A stretch of 64,000 nt of DNA, from contig NZ_CP082271.1 in NCBI RefSeq assembly GCF_019880365.1, positions 4,348,896 through 4,412,895 on the forward strand, given 5' to 3'. The notes below the pieces were generated by a model. It worked only from the letters and a program-made list of their open reading frames with translations. It did not search any database and was not told where the DNA came from. Positions 37,568 through 46,080 of this stretch are shown here, piece by piece; the first letter of the stretch is position 1; each line of letters begins with the position of its first letter. The position numbers and the translations under genes are program-made. The stretch is from Pseudomonas sp. DNDY-54. Lineage in GTDB: Bacteria; Pseudomonadota; Gammaproteobacteria; Pseudomonadales; Pseudomonadaceae.

Positions 37568-38053
37568 ATGCTCAAACCCATTCTGTTGGTCGAGGATAAT
37601 CCTCACGACCTGGAGCTGACACTGGTCGCGCTTGAGCGCAGCCAGTTGGCCAATGAGGTGATCGTCATGCGTGACGGTGCCGAGGCGCTCGACTACCTGC
37701 TACGTCGTGAAGATTATGCAAGCCGCGCCGGTGGCAACCCGGCCGTGCTTCTTCTCGACCTCAAGCTGCCCAAGGTGGATGGCCTGGAAGTGCTCAAGAC
37801 CGTACGTGAGACCGCCGAGCTGCGCAGTATTCCCGTGGTCATGCTGACCTCTTCGCGCGAAGAGCCCGATCTGGCAAAAGCCTATGAACTCGGGGTGAAC
37901 GCTTACGTCGTCAAGCCGGTCGAATTTCGGGATTTCGTGGCGGCCATTTCGGATTTGGGGATTTTTTGGGCGGTGCTCAACGAACCGCCACCGGGCTCGT
38001 TTCGGCTGAAGCGCCAACGCCGCGACCGTCCAGACGACGACACCCGTGACTGA
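37568..38053 (+). CDS. Single-domain response regulator (Rcp1-like)
   Basis: 161 residues, a receiver domain with nothing else but a short basic tail. Acidic pocket LLVEDNPHD, phospho-acceptor Asp in LLLDLKLPKVDG, Thr in MLTSSREE and Lys in YVVKPVEF. The inserted loop (LLRREDYASRAGGNP) is typical of the partner regulators of phytochrome kinases. It starts 13 bases after bphP, so it is the likely phosphotransfer target of that kinase. Confidence 0.92.
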   Translation: MLKPILLVEDNPHDLELTLVALERSQLANEVIVMRDGAEALDYLLRREDYASRAGGNPAVLLLDLKLPKVDGLEVLKTVRETAELRSIPVVMLTSSREEPDLAKAYELGVNAYVVKPVEFRDFVAAISDLGIFWAVLNEPPPGSFRLKRQRRDRPDDDTRD

Positions 38054-38115
38054 GAAGCCTGCGCTTCATACGATCTCAACTGAACCACGACACGCCGTGC
38101 GACTCCCGCGACAGG

Positions 38116-40521
38116 ATGGTTATGCCGCCGAAAACTACTATCAGCGTCCTGTTCGTCGAAGACAGCCCGCACGATGCCGAACTGGCATTGCTGACCCTCG
38201 AGCGGTGTGGTTACACCATCGACACGGAGATCGTCTTCGACCGCGCAGGCGTCGTCGAAGCCTTGCAGCGTCGGCGCTTCGACCTGATTCTTTCGGATTA
38301 CATCCTGCCAGGCTATTCCGGTAGCCAGGCGTTGCAGGAAGCCAGACAGCTGGCCCCTGACACACCCTTCATCTTCCTATCCGGCGTATTCGGAGAGGAA
38401 CATGCCGTCAACATGATGCGCTCCGGCGCCATCGACTATGTGCTCAAGCAAAACCTCGGATTCCTGCCCAAGGCCGTCGAGCGTGCCCTCAGCGAAGTCC
38501 AGGAGCGCCGAGGCCGCCTGCGCGCCGAAGAAGCCCTGCGGGAAGTGGAGGTGCGCGCTCGTCTGGCGATCGATGCTGCCGGCCTGGGCATGTGGGATTA
38601 CGAGCCGGAGAGCGGCACGATGATCCTTGATCGACGCTGCCGCGCAATGTTCGGTCTGGCAGACGATGTGCCCGTCAATATTCGTGAGTTCGAAGCGCTC
38701 TGCCATCCGGACGATTTGCAGCGCATCCGCGAAGAGATTTGGGCCACCCTCTCCTACGCCGACGACAAGGAGTTCACTGTCGATTACCGGATTCTGCTCG
38801 ACGACGGGCAGGTGCGTTGGGTGGAAGTCCGTGGCCAAGGCTTCTTCGAAGACGGAACAGGCAAACGTTTCATTGGCGTGGTGATGGATGTCACCGAACA
38901 AAAGCAGGCCACCGAGGCGCTCAAGCGGATGAATGAGACGCTTGGCGAGCGCGTCGAGGCGCGTACCCGCGAGCGCGACCGCACGTGGGAATTGTCGCGC
39001 GACCTGCTCGTGGTGATGCGCTTCGATACGACGGTCGTCGCCCTCAACCCCGTCTGGGAAACCACCCTCGGCTGGCCCCGTAAACAGCTGGTGGATCAAC
39101 CTCTGTGGTCCTTGGTGCATCCCGATGACCTCAGTGCAACGCTCGAGGAAACCGCTCGCATCCGCCAGGGCGATGTGACCGATCGCTTCATCAACCGCAT
39201 GCAGCACAGCGACGGTGGTTATCGCTGGTTCTCCTGGACGGCCGCGCCTGAAGGCGATCGGATGTATGCCGCCGGGCGAGACATCACCAGTGAAATCGCA
39301 GCGGTCGACCGGCTCGCCGCCGCGAACCGCGAGCTGACCGAGCAGATCAAAGAACGCGAGCGCATTGAAGCCACTCTGCAGCAGATGCAGCGTCTCGAAG
39401 CCGTCGGCCAGCTCACCGCCGGGGTTGCCCACGACTTCAACAACCTACTGACCGTCATACTCACCAGCGCCAGCTTCCTCAAGAACGACCTTGAGCGAGG
39501 CGCACCGATTGCCAAGTCACTGAGCCGCCTGCAATACATCCAGGAATCCGGCGAGCGTGGCGCAACCCTGACCAGCCAATTGCTGGCCTTCGCCCGTCGC
39601 CAACAACTGGCGCCTAAAGCGGTAGATCTCAACGACACACTGGTGGGTCTGCTCAGCCTCTTGCACAGCACGCTCGGCGGCGCCGTCACCATCGAAACCG
39701 ATACCCGCGCCGGGCTCTGGCATGCGTTGGTCGACCCAACCCAGATCGAGATGATCATCCTCAACCTGGCGATCAATGCCCGCGATGCCATGGGCTCCAG
39801 CGGTACGCTGACCCTCAGTACGGCCAATGCAGTAGTCAACACCCCCCCTCTGCGCGCCGAAGAGCCCGTTCCCGGCGAGTACGTGGTCCTGTCCGTCACC
39901 GACACGGGCACAGGCATGAGCGATGAGGTTCTGCAGAAGGCATTCGAACCTTTCTTCACCACAAAAGAGGTGGGCAAAGGTTCGGGACTCGGATTGGCAC
40001 AGGTGTTTGGCTTCGCCAAGCAGTCGGGTGGCGGCGCACGAATCGAAACCAACCTGGGTGTCGGCACGACGGTGAAGGTCTACCTGCCCCGCGTGATGGC
40101 ACCGGAACTGCCGACCGGTACGCCCGAGCCCGATCACAGCACGCCCATCGGCGACGCGTCCCACACGGTGCTACTGGTCGACGACGATAACAGCGTGCGA
40201 GAAGTAACCGCACAGATGCTAGGCAACCTCGGATACCTGGTCATCCAGGCTGACAGTGGCCAGGCGGCATTGGACCTGCTGCAAGATGGCGCAAGCGTGG
40301 ACCTGCTATTGGCCGATTTCGCCATGCCGGGCATGAATGGCGGGGAACTGGCACGCGCTGTCCTGTCGCGTTATCCAAAGCTGCCTGTGGTATTCGTCAC
40401 CGGTTATGCCGAGCTCGGTGAACTTGGCATGGGTACCTCGACGATTATTCAGAAACCGTTCCGCGAAGAGCATCTGGCCGCAAAGCTCAACATGGCCCTT
40501 AAAGAAAGTGTGCCGGCCTGA
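38116..40521 (+). CDS. REC-PAS-PAS-kinase-REC hybrid sensor protein
   Basis: 801 residues. An N-terminal receiver (VLFVEDSPHDAEL, Asp in LILSDYILPG) is followed by two PAS domains (about 155-285 and 295-415) and a coiled-coil linker. Then come a histidine kinase core of the HDFNN type (AGVAHDFNNLLTVI, His about 439; NLAINARDAM; GSGLGLAQV) and a C-terminal receiver (LLLADFAMPGMNG). It is between the response regulator and bphO in the operon, and overlaps bphO by one base. It may relay the light signal onward; no DNA-binding output exists in the operon. Confidence 0.92.
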   Translation: MVMPPKTTISVLFVEDSPHDAELALLTLERCGYTIDTEIVFDRAGVVEALQRRRFDLILSDYILPGYSGSQALQEARQLAPDTPFIFLSGVFGEEHAVNMMRSGAIDYVLKQNLGFLPKAVERALSEVQERRGRLRAEEALREVEVRARLAIDAAGLGMWDYEPESGTMILDRRCRAMFGLADDVPVNIREFEALCHPDDLQRIREEIWATLSYADDKEFTVDYRILLDDGQVRWVEVRGQGFFEDGTGKRFIGVVMDVTEQKQATEALKRMNETLGERVEARTRERDRTWELSRDLLVVMRFDTTVVALNPVWETTLGWPRKQLVDQPLWSLVHPDDLSATLEETARIRQGDVTDRFINRMQHSDGGYRWFSWTAAPEGDRMYAAGRDITSEIAAVDRLAAANRELTEQIKERERIEATLQQMQRLEAVGQLTAGVAHDFNNLLTVILTSASFLKNDLERGAPIAKSLSRLQYIQESGERGATLTSQLLAFARRQQLAPKAVDLNDTLVGLLSLLHSTLGGAVTIETDTRAGLWHALVDPTQIEMIILNLAINARDAMGSSGTLTLSTANAVVNTPPLRAEEPVPGEYVVLSVTDTGTGMSDEVLQKAFEPFFTTKEVGKGSGLGLAQVFGFAKQSGGGARIETNLGVGTTVKVYLPRVMAPELPTGTPEPDHSTPIGDASHTVLLVDDDNSVREVTAQMLGNLGYLVIQADSGQAALDLLQDGASVDLLLADFAMPGMNGGELARAVLSRYPKLPVVFVTGYAELGELGMGTSTIIQKPFREEHLAAKLNMALKESVPA

Positions 40522-41063
40522 TGGAGTCGCTCCGTTCTCGCCTGCGAGCGGCTACCGCACCGCACCATCAGCGCGTCGATGCCGCCTTTTCTGCGTTCCC
40601 GCTGGAGCAAATCGACGGCTACCGTGACTTTCTTCGAGCACATGCCCAGGTCGTTGACCCGCTGGAAGTCGCGCTCGAAGCATCCAGAATCGAAACCATG
40701 GTCGGCGATTGGCCGCAGCGTCAACGACGCCACGCGCTGTCTGCGGATCTGGCGGAGCTGGAAGGCCGGCCACCGGTAACGGAATCAATCTCCTATCCAC
40801 TTCGGCCTGGCTGGTGTTTGGGCGCGGCCTACGTCATTGAAGGGTCACGGTTAGGCGGGCGCGTGCTGGCTAAACGCGTCGCCAGCAGCAACCCCAACGC
40901 GCCGTTGCGCTATCTGGCTGGCCACGGCACGACGCCGTCATGGGCGGCTTTCCTCGAGCAGCTCGAGCGGCACGGTAAAACCCACCCGTGGGAGGATGTG
41001 CGGGCCGGCGCGATGGATACCTTCGAACGCTTCCTCGCTGCCGCAAAAACCCAACGTCCATAA
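40521..41063 (+). CDS. bphO: Biliverdin-producing heme oxygenase
   Basis: Opens heme to biliverdin, CO and iron, supplying the phytochrome chromophore. 180 residues. The proximal heme His lies in RAATAPHHQRVDAAF, and the distal helix region is LGAAYVIEGSRLGGRVLAK, with the family's G-x-x-G kink. The ATG overlaps the stop of the hybrid kinase (TGATG), showing it is the last gene of the bphP operon. In other pseudomonads bphO usually precedes bphP, so this order differs. Confidence 0.92.
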   Translation: MESLRSRLRAATAPHHQRVDAAFSAFPLEQIDGYRDFLRAHAQVVDPLEVALEASRIETMVGDWPQRQRRHALSADLAELEGRPPVTESISYPLRPGWCLGAAYVIEGSRLGGRVLAKRVASSNPNAPLRYLAGHGTTPSWAAFLEQLERHGKTHPWEDVRAGAMDTFERFLAAAKTQRP

Positions 41064-41066
41064 CGC

Positions 41067-41090
41067 AGAAAAGCCCTTTCGGGCTTTTCT
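41067..41090. terminator. Bidirectional intrinsic terminator between bphO and glmS
   Basis: AGAAAAGCCC (41067-41076), loop TTTC, GGGCTTTTCT (41081-41090). The stem is perfect and each strand ends in TTTTCT, so it serves the converging bphO and glmS transcripts. Confidence 0.88.
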
Positions 41091-41113
41091 TCTGACTTCA
41101 ACCGCTGTCGCCT

Positions 41114-42964
41114 TTATTCCACCGTCACACTCTTGGCCAAGTTGCGGGGCTGATCGACATCGGTTCCGCGCAGCACCGCGACGTAGTAGGAGAGCAGCTG
41201 CAACGGCAGGGTATAGAGGATCGGGGCCAGCACATCGTGAATGTGCGGCATGCTCACGATGAAGGTGCCCTCGCCGTTTTCGATGCCGGCTTCTCGGTCG
41301 GCGAATACAATCAACTCGCCGCCCCGAGCACGGACCTCCTGCAGGTTGGACTTGAGCTTTTCCAGCAGCTCGTTGTTAGGCGCCACCGTCACCACCGGCA
41401 TGTCCGCATCAACCAGCGCCAACGGGCCATGCTTGAGCTCACCGGCTGGATACGCCTCGGCATGGATGTAGGAAATCTCTTTTAGCTTGAGCGCGCCTTC
41501 CATCGCCACCGGATACTGCGCGCCACGGCCCAGAAACAGCGTGTGATGTTTCTCGGCGAAGTGCTCGGAGATTTTCTCGACCGTGGTATCCATTGCCAGG
41601 GCCTCGCCCAAACGGGTCGGCAGTCGGCGCAGCTCGTCGATCAACTCCGCTTCCAGTGCCGGGGCCAAGGTGCCGCGCACTTGCCCTAACGACAGCGTCA
41701 GCAGCAGAAGGCCGACCAGCTGCGTGGTAAAGGCCTTGGTCGAAGCCACCCCGATTTCGGGCCCGGCCTGTGTCAGCAGCGTCAGATCGGACTCGCGCAC
41801 CAGCGAGCTGATCCCAACGTTGCAGATCGCCAGGCTGGCGAGATAGCGCCCCTCCTCGTCCGTACGCGCCTTGGCGTTTCGCAGCGCCGCGAGCGAATCG
41901 GCGGTCTCGCCGGACTGAGAGATGGTCACGAACAGGGTGTTGGGCTGCACCACCACCTTGCGGTAGCGGAACTCACTGGCGACCTCGACCTGGCAAGGGA
42001 TGCCAGCCAGTTCTTCCAGCCAGTAACGGGCCACCATGCCGGCGTGGTAGCTGGTACCGCAGGCGACGATCTGCACGTTACGCACCTCGGCAAACAACTC
42101 GGCAGCCTGCGGCCCGAACGCCTGCACCAGCACCTGATGCTCTCCGAGGCGGCCTTCAAGGGTGCGCTGCACAACCTTGGGCTGCTCGTGAATTTCCTTG
42201 AGCATGAAGTGGCGATACTCGCCCTTGTCAGCGGCTTCGGCGCCCTCGTGGTACTGCACGCTTTCGCGCTCCACCGGCTGACCATTCACATCCCAGATCT
42301 GGACGCTCTCGCGGCGGATCTCGGCGATGTCACCTTCTTCCAGGTACATGAAACGGTCGGTCACCTGGCGCAATGCCAGCTGATCGGACGCGAGAAAGTT
42401 CTCGCCCATTCCGAGACCAATAACCAGCGGGCTGCCGCTGCGCGCGGCGAGCAGGCGATCCGGTTGCTTGGCGCTGACCACTGCCAGACCGTAAGCGCCA
42501 TGCAGCTCCTTGACCGCCGCCTTGAGCGCGACAGTTAGATCGCCGAGCTCGTCGAGCTTGTGTCGCAGCAGGTGGACGATGACCTCAGTGTCGGTGTCGG
42601 AGACGAAAACGTAGCCCAGGCCCTTCAATTCATGGCGCAAGGCTTCGTGGTTCTCGATGATGCCGTTATGCACAACGGCCAGATCTTCACCGGAAAAATG
42701 CGGGTGTGCGTTGCGCTCGCAGGGAGCCCCGTGGGTGGCCCAGCGGGTGTGAGCGATGCCCAGGCGCCCGTTGAGCTGTTCCTGCTGTTGCGCCTGTTCC
42801 AGCTCGGCAACCTTGCCAGAACGGCGCAAACGATTGAGCGCGCCATGGCCATCCAGCACCGCAATGCCGGCGCTGTCGTAGCCGCGGTATTCGAGGCGCT
42901 TGAGGCCTTCAAGCAGGATTGGAGTGATGTTACGTTCAGCGACGGCGCCAACAATGCCACACAT
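41114..42964 (-). CDS. glmS: Glutamine-fructose-6-phosphate aminotransferase
   Basis: First step of UDP-GlcNAc synthesis: fructose-6-P plus glutamine to glucosamine-6-P. 616 residues. The N-terminal glutaminase starts MCGIVGAVAERN (Cys2 nucleophile after Met removal), and RWATHG and the two SIS sugar-isomerase domains follow (CGTSYHAG, SQSGETADS). The C-terminus is the usual DQPRNLAKSVTVE. It is 2 bases behind glmR, so the regulator and enzyme form one transcript. The glmS 3' end is a known Tn7 target in many bacteria; no Tn7 end is seen here. Confidence 0.97.
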   Translation of the reverse strand: MCGIVGAVAERNITPILLEGLKRLEYRGYDSAGIAVLDGHGALNRLRRSGKVAELEQAQQQEQLNGRLGIAHTRWATHGAPCERNAHPHFSGEDLAVVHNGIIENHEALRHELKGLGYVFVSDTDTEVIVHLLRHKLDELGDLTVALKAAVKELHGAYGLAVVSAKQPDRLLAARSGSPLVIGLGMGENFLASDQLALRQVTDRFMYLEEGDIAEIRRESVQIWDVNGQPVERESVQYHEGAEAADKGEYRHFMLKEIHEQPKVVQRTLEGRLGEHQVLVQAFGPQAAELFAEVRNVQIVACGTSYHAGMVARYWLEELAGIPCQVEVASEFRYRKVVVQPNTLFVTISQSGETADSLAALRNAKARTDEEGRYLASLAICNVGISSLVRESDLTLLTQAGPEIGVASTKAFTTQLVGLLLLTLSLGQVRGTLAPALEAELIDELRRLPTRLGEALAMDTTVEKISEHFAEKHHTLFLGRGAQYPVAMEGALKLKEISYIHAEAYPAGELKHGPLALVDADMPVVTVAPNNELLEKLKSNLQEVRARGGELIVFADREAGIENGEGTFIVSMPHIHDVLAPILYTLPLQLLSYYVAVLRGTDVDQPRNLAKSVTVE

Positions 42965-42966
42965 GT

Positions 42967-43749
42967 TCAGGTCTCCAGATGGGTTTCGACGGCCGCGCAG
43001 ATCAGCTTGACGCCGCGGGCCTGAATGCTTGAACGCGCCTCGGCGGTGAGGCGATCGTCCGTTATAAGGGTATGAATGTCGGCCCAGGGCAATTCCAGAT
43101 TGGGTATGCGCCGGCCAATCTTGTCGGACTCGGCGAGCACGATGACCTCGCGCGCCACTTCGGCCATGACGCGCGACAGGCCGAGCAATTCATTGAACGT
43201 CGTGGTGCCACGCTGCAGGTCGATGCCGTCGGCGCCGATGAACAGCTGATCGAAATCGTAGGAACGCAGCACCTGTTCGGCCACCTGCCCTTGGAAGGAC
43301 TCAGAATGCGGGTCCCAGGTGCCGCCGGTCATCAGTAGTGTGGGTTCGTGTTCCAGCTCGCGCAGGGCGTTAACCACACCCAGCGAATTAGTCATGACCA
43401 ACAGGCCGTGCTTGTGGCCCAGTTCGGGAATCATCGCGGCCGTGGTTGTGCCGCTGTCGATGATGATGCGGGCGTGCTCGCGGATGCAGCTAACGGCCGC
43501 TCGAGCGATGGCTTGCTTCCAGGGCGAGACCGGCTGGGCGCTGTCGCCAATCAGCTCCTGCGGCAAGGGCACCGCACCACCGTAACGGCGCAACAGAAGA
43601 CCGTTTTTTTCCAGCGCGGCGAGGTCCTTGCGTATGGTGACCTCGGACGTCTCGAAACGCTTGGACAGCTCATCGACGCTCACTTCGCCTTGCGCATTGA
43701 GCAAGGCGAGAATGGCGTGGCGTCGTTGCGGTGTGTTGCGTTTCGACAT
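42967..43749 (-). CDS. glmR: DeoR-family regulator of glucosamine synthesis
   Basis: 260 residues: N-terminal DeoR winged HTH (RRHAILALLNAQGEVSVDE ... VTIRKDLAALE) and a C-terminal sugar-phosphate sensor domain (IIDSGTTTAAMIPEL, FIGADGIDLQRG, ADSDKIGR-like AESDKIGRR). The gene immediately upstream of glmS and the operator at its own start suggest it controls glmRS, probably sensing an amino-sugar phosphate. Confidence 0.9.
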   Translation of the reverse strand: MSKRNTPQRRHAILALLNAQGEVSVDELSKRFETSEVTIRKDLAALEKNGLLLRRYGGAVPLPQELIGDSAQPVSPWKQAIARAAVSCIREHARIIIDSGTTTAAMIPELGHKHGLLVMTNSLGVVNALRELEHEPTLLMTGGTWDPHSESFQGQVAEQVLRSYDFDQLFIGADGIDLQRGTTTFNELLGLSRVMAEVAREVIVLAESDKIGRRIPNLELPWADIHTLITDDRLTAEARSSIQARGVKLICAAVETHLET

Positions 43750-43754
43750 TGCTT

Positions 43755-43792
43755 AAGTTTCGATTCGAAAGATAATTCGCGAATCAAAACTT
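43755..43792. promoter_or_regulatory. Candidate GlmR (DeoR-type) operator
   Basis: Six bases before the glmR ATG. Arms AAGTTTCGATTCG (43755-43767) and CGAATCAAAACTT (43780-43792) are complementary at 12 of 13 positions around a 12-base centre that holds a further TTCG/CGAA. TTTCGxTT half-sites are typical of DeoR-type operators, so autoregulation of glmRS is likely. Confidence 0.7.
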
Positions 43793-43824
43793 ATCTAGTC
43801 GCCCTCGTCAACCGCCGTGAGGCA

Positions 43825-45972
43825 TCAAACGCGGAAATAGCCCATGAGACTCTGCTGATGGTTCGCCAGCTGGTTCAGCGCCTGGCTGACCCGCGCAGAT
43901 TCATCCGCCTGTCCGGAAAGCGATTCAGTAACGTCCCGTATCCCCGCCACATTACGGTTGATTTCCTCAGCGACCGCGCTCTGCTCCTCAGCGGCGCTGG
44001 CGATTTGCAGGTTCATGTCGGAAATCACCGCCACCGCATCCCCAATCTTACGCAACGCCGCGACAGCATTGCCCACCTGGTCGACGCTGCCCTGAGCCTG
44101 ACTACGGCTGCCCTGCATGGCTGTTACCACATCGCGGGTACCGCTCTGCAGGCGCTCGATAACCTGGCGGATCTCTTCAATGGACTCCTGGGTGCGCCGG
44201 GCCAGGCTGCGCACTTCATCAGCCACGACGGCGAATCCACGCCCGGCTTCGCCAGCCCGTGCCGCCTCGATCGCCGCGTTAAGGGCCAGCAGATTAGTCT
44301 GTTCGGCAATCGCGCGGATCACCTCCAGTACCGATCCAATCTGCTCGCTGCTGGCTGCCAGACTCTCCACTTGAGTCATGGCACGGTTGAGTTCATCCGC
44401 CAGACTGCCGATGCTGTGCGTGGTGTTGTCGATCACGCTAAGCCCCTCGTGGGTGGCCTGGTCCGCGTCCCGTGCCGCTTCAGCGGCTTGCGCGGCGTTG
44501 CGCGCGACGTCTTGTGCAGTAGCGCTCATTTCCTGCGACGCGGTCGCCACCTGATCGACCTCGCGGAATTGCTGCTGCATGCCGGCGCTGGTCTGGCTGG
44601 CGATAGCAGCCGACTGGTCAGCACTGCTGCGCGCGTCCTGCACCGAGCGCTTCACATCTGCAATGGTCGGCTGCAGCTTATCGAGGAAGCGGTTGAACCA
44701 TCCCGCCAGCGCCCCGAGCTCATCATCACGGCTGTATTCCAACCGGCGCGTGAGATCGCCTTCTCCACTCGCGATGTCTTTAAGCATCGCCGCCACCCCT
44801 TTGATTGGCCGGGTGACGCCACGCGCGGTCAGCCACATCAGCACAAGACCCACCAAACCCGCGCCAAGCCCGATGGCCAGCGCAATGATGCTGTCCTGTC
44901 GGCTCTCCTGTTGCAGTGTCTGTTCGAGGCGCAACGCCGGACTTAGGAGCACTTGGCGCGGTACTTCCAGCAGCACACCCCAGGGCGCCAGCTCAGGGAT
45001 CGGCTGTACAGGCTGTAAAACTCTCAGCATGTCGCCGTCTTCAAGCATGGCGAGCCGGCCGGCATCTACCGCGCGAGCGATGGTCTCGCTTTCATCGCCA
45101 AAGGCGGCGCTGAGCGGCTTGCCCAGCAGTCCGGCATCACGACTGTGCCCACCTAAAAGCTTCGCTGGGCTGATGACGCTTAGCTGGCCTTCGCCTTGGT
45201 AAAGTTCCTGATGGGCCTGTTCGCTCAGTTGCTGAAGCGAGGCAAGACTGATGTCCACGCCCACGACACCGATGACCTTGCCGTTGTCGATAAGCGGAAA
45301 CGCGACACTCGTCATGAGCAGCGGCTTGCCCTCGACCTCGTCGAAATAGGGATCCAGAAGACAGACCCGCGCGCTGTCGCGCGGGCAGCTGTACCAGGCG
45401 TTATAGGGCGCGCCACTGATACCGGGCGTGGTATCCGCTATCTCCGACTCGGCCATGGTTTCAGCGCTGAGCTCGCCGGGTGTGCGTTGTGACCAATACA
45501 GCGAGAAACGCCCGGTGTCATTTCCCCCCATCTCCGGGTTACCGATGAACATGCCGTCCTTGTCATCCAGCGCATCCGTCTCGAACACCACGTAGAGCCC
45601 GATGAGAGACGGATTGGCCCGCAACGCCGTTTGAATTTGATGGTGAAGGTCTTCGCGGAGTTCGAACGCATTGGACATCCGTTCTATGGACTGCTCGCGC
45701 AACGACAGCACTTGCCTCGCAAACCCCAGACCATACTGATAGGCGTCGTTGAATTGCCGCTCGATGCGCAGAGCCTGGGACAATCCACGTGCTTGCAGGT
45801 TATTGCGTGCCGACTCCTCGAGCATTGCGCTGCTCGAGGCGTTGACCAGCGCGACAGTCTGATGCGACTGATAAAGCGATGCGCTGACCAGCAAACCGAC
45901 GATCAGCAGCAGGCATAAGCCTGCCAGCAGGGTGAGCTTCCACTGGATAGACAGGCGGTTCAGGGAGGGCAT
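43825..45972 (-). CDS. Methyl-accepting chemotaxis protein with dCache sensor
   Basis: 715 residues. TM1 (about 13-33), a large periplasmic dCache domain (to about 355) with YWSQRTPGE, WYSCPRDSARV and LLDPYFDE, TM2 (about 360-380), a HAMP linker (TRPIKGVAAMLKDIASGEGD), and the cytoplasmic signalling hairpin with EQTNLLALNAAIEAARAGE. The ligand is not predictable with confidence. It sits between glmR and glmU on the same strand but with its own gaps, a position shared by some pseudomonads. Confidence 0.92.
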   Translation of the reverse strand: MPSLNRLSIQWKLTLLAGLCLLLIVGLLVSASLYQSHQTVALVNASSSAMLEESARNNLQARGLSQALRIERQFNDAYQYGLGFARQVLSLREQSIERMSNAFELREDLHHQIQTALRANPSLIGLYVVFETDALDDKDGMFIGNPEMGGNDTGRFSLYWSQRTPGELSAETMAESEIADTTPGISGAPYNAWYSCPRDSARVCLLDPYFDEVEGKPLLMTSVAFPLIDNGKVIGVVGVDISLASLQQLSEQAHQELYQGEGQLSVISPAKLLGGHSRDAGLLGKPLSAAFGDESETIARAVDAGRLAMLEDGDMLRVLQPVQPIPELAPWGVLLEVPRQVLLSPALRLEQTLQQESRQDSIIALAIGLGAGLVGLVLMWLTARGVTRPIKGVAAMLKDIASGEGDLTRRLEYSRDDELGALAGWFNRFLDKLQPTIADVKRSVQDARSSADQSAAIASQTSAGMQQQFREVDQVATASQEMSATAQDVARNAAQAAEAARDADQATHEGLSVIDNTTHSIGSLADELNRAMTQVESLAASSEQIGSVLEVIRAIAEQTNLLALNAAIEAARAGEAGRGFAVVADEVRSLARRTQESIEEIRQVIERLQSGTRDVVTAMQGSRSQAQGSVDQVGNAVAALRKIGDAVAVISDMNLQIASAAEEQSAVAEEINRNVAGIRDVTESLSGQADESARVSQALNQLANHQQSLMGYFRV

Positions 45973-46047
45973 GTTGGCGTCCTGTGTGGTTATGCCCTTC
46001 TATCGACCAAACCCCCGATCACTTGAGTACCGCTGGTAAGAACACGA

Positions 46048-46068
46048 CTCGCCCGAGCACAGGGCGAG
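46048..46068 (-). terminator. Hairpin downstream of glmU
   Basis: CTCGCCC (46048-46054) and GGGCGAG (46062-46068) with a 7-base loop, 13 bases past the glmU stop. The strand reads into GAGTCGTGTTCTTACC, with no clean T-run, so it is a weak terminator at best. Confidence 0.5.
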
Positions 46069-46080
46069 CTTCAGTAGGCG

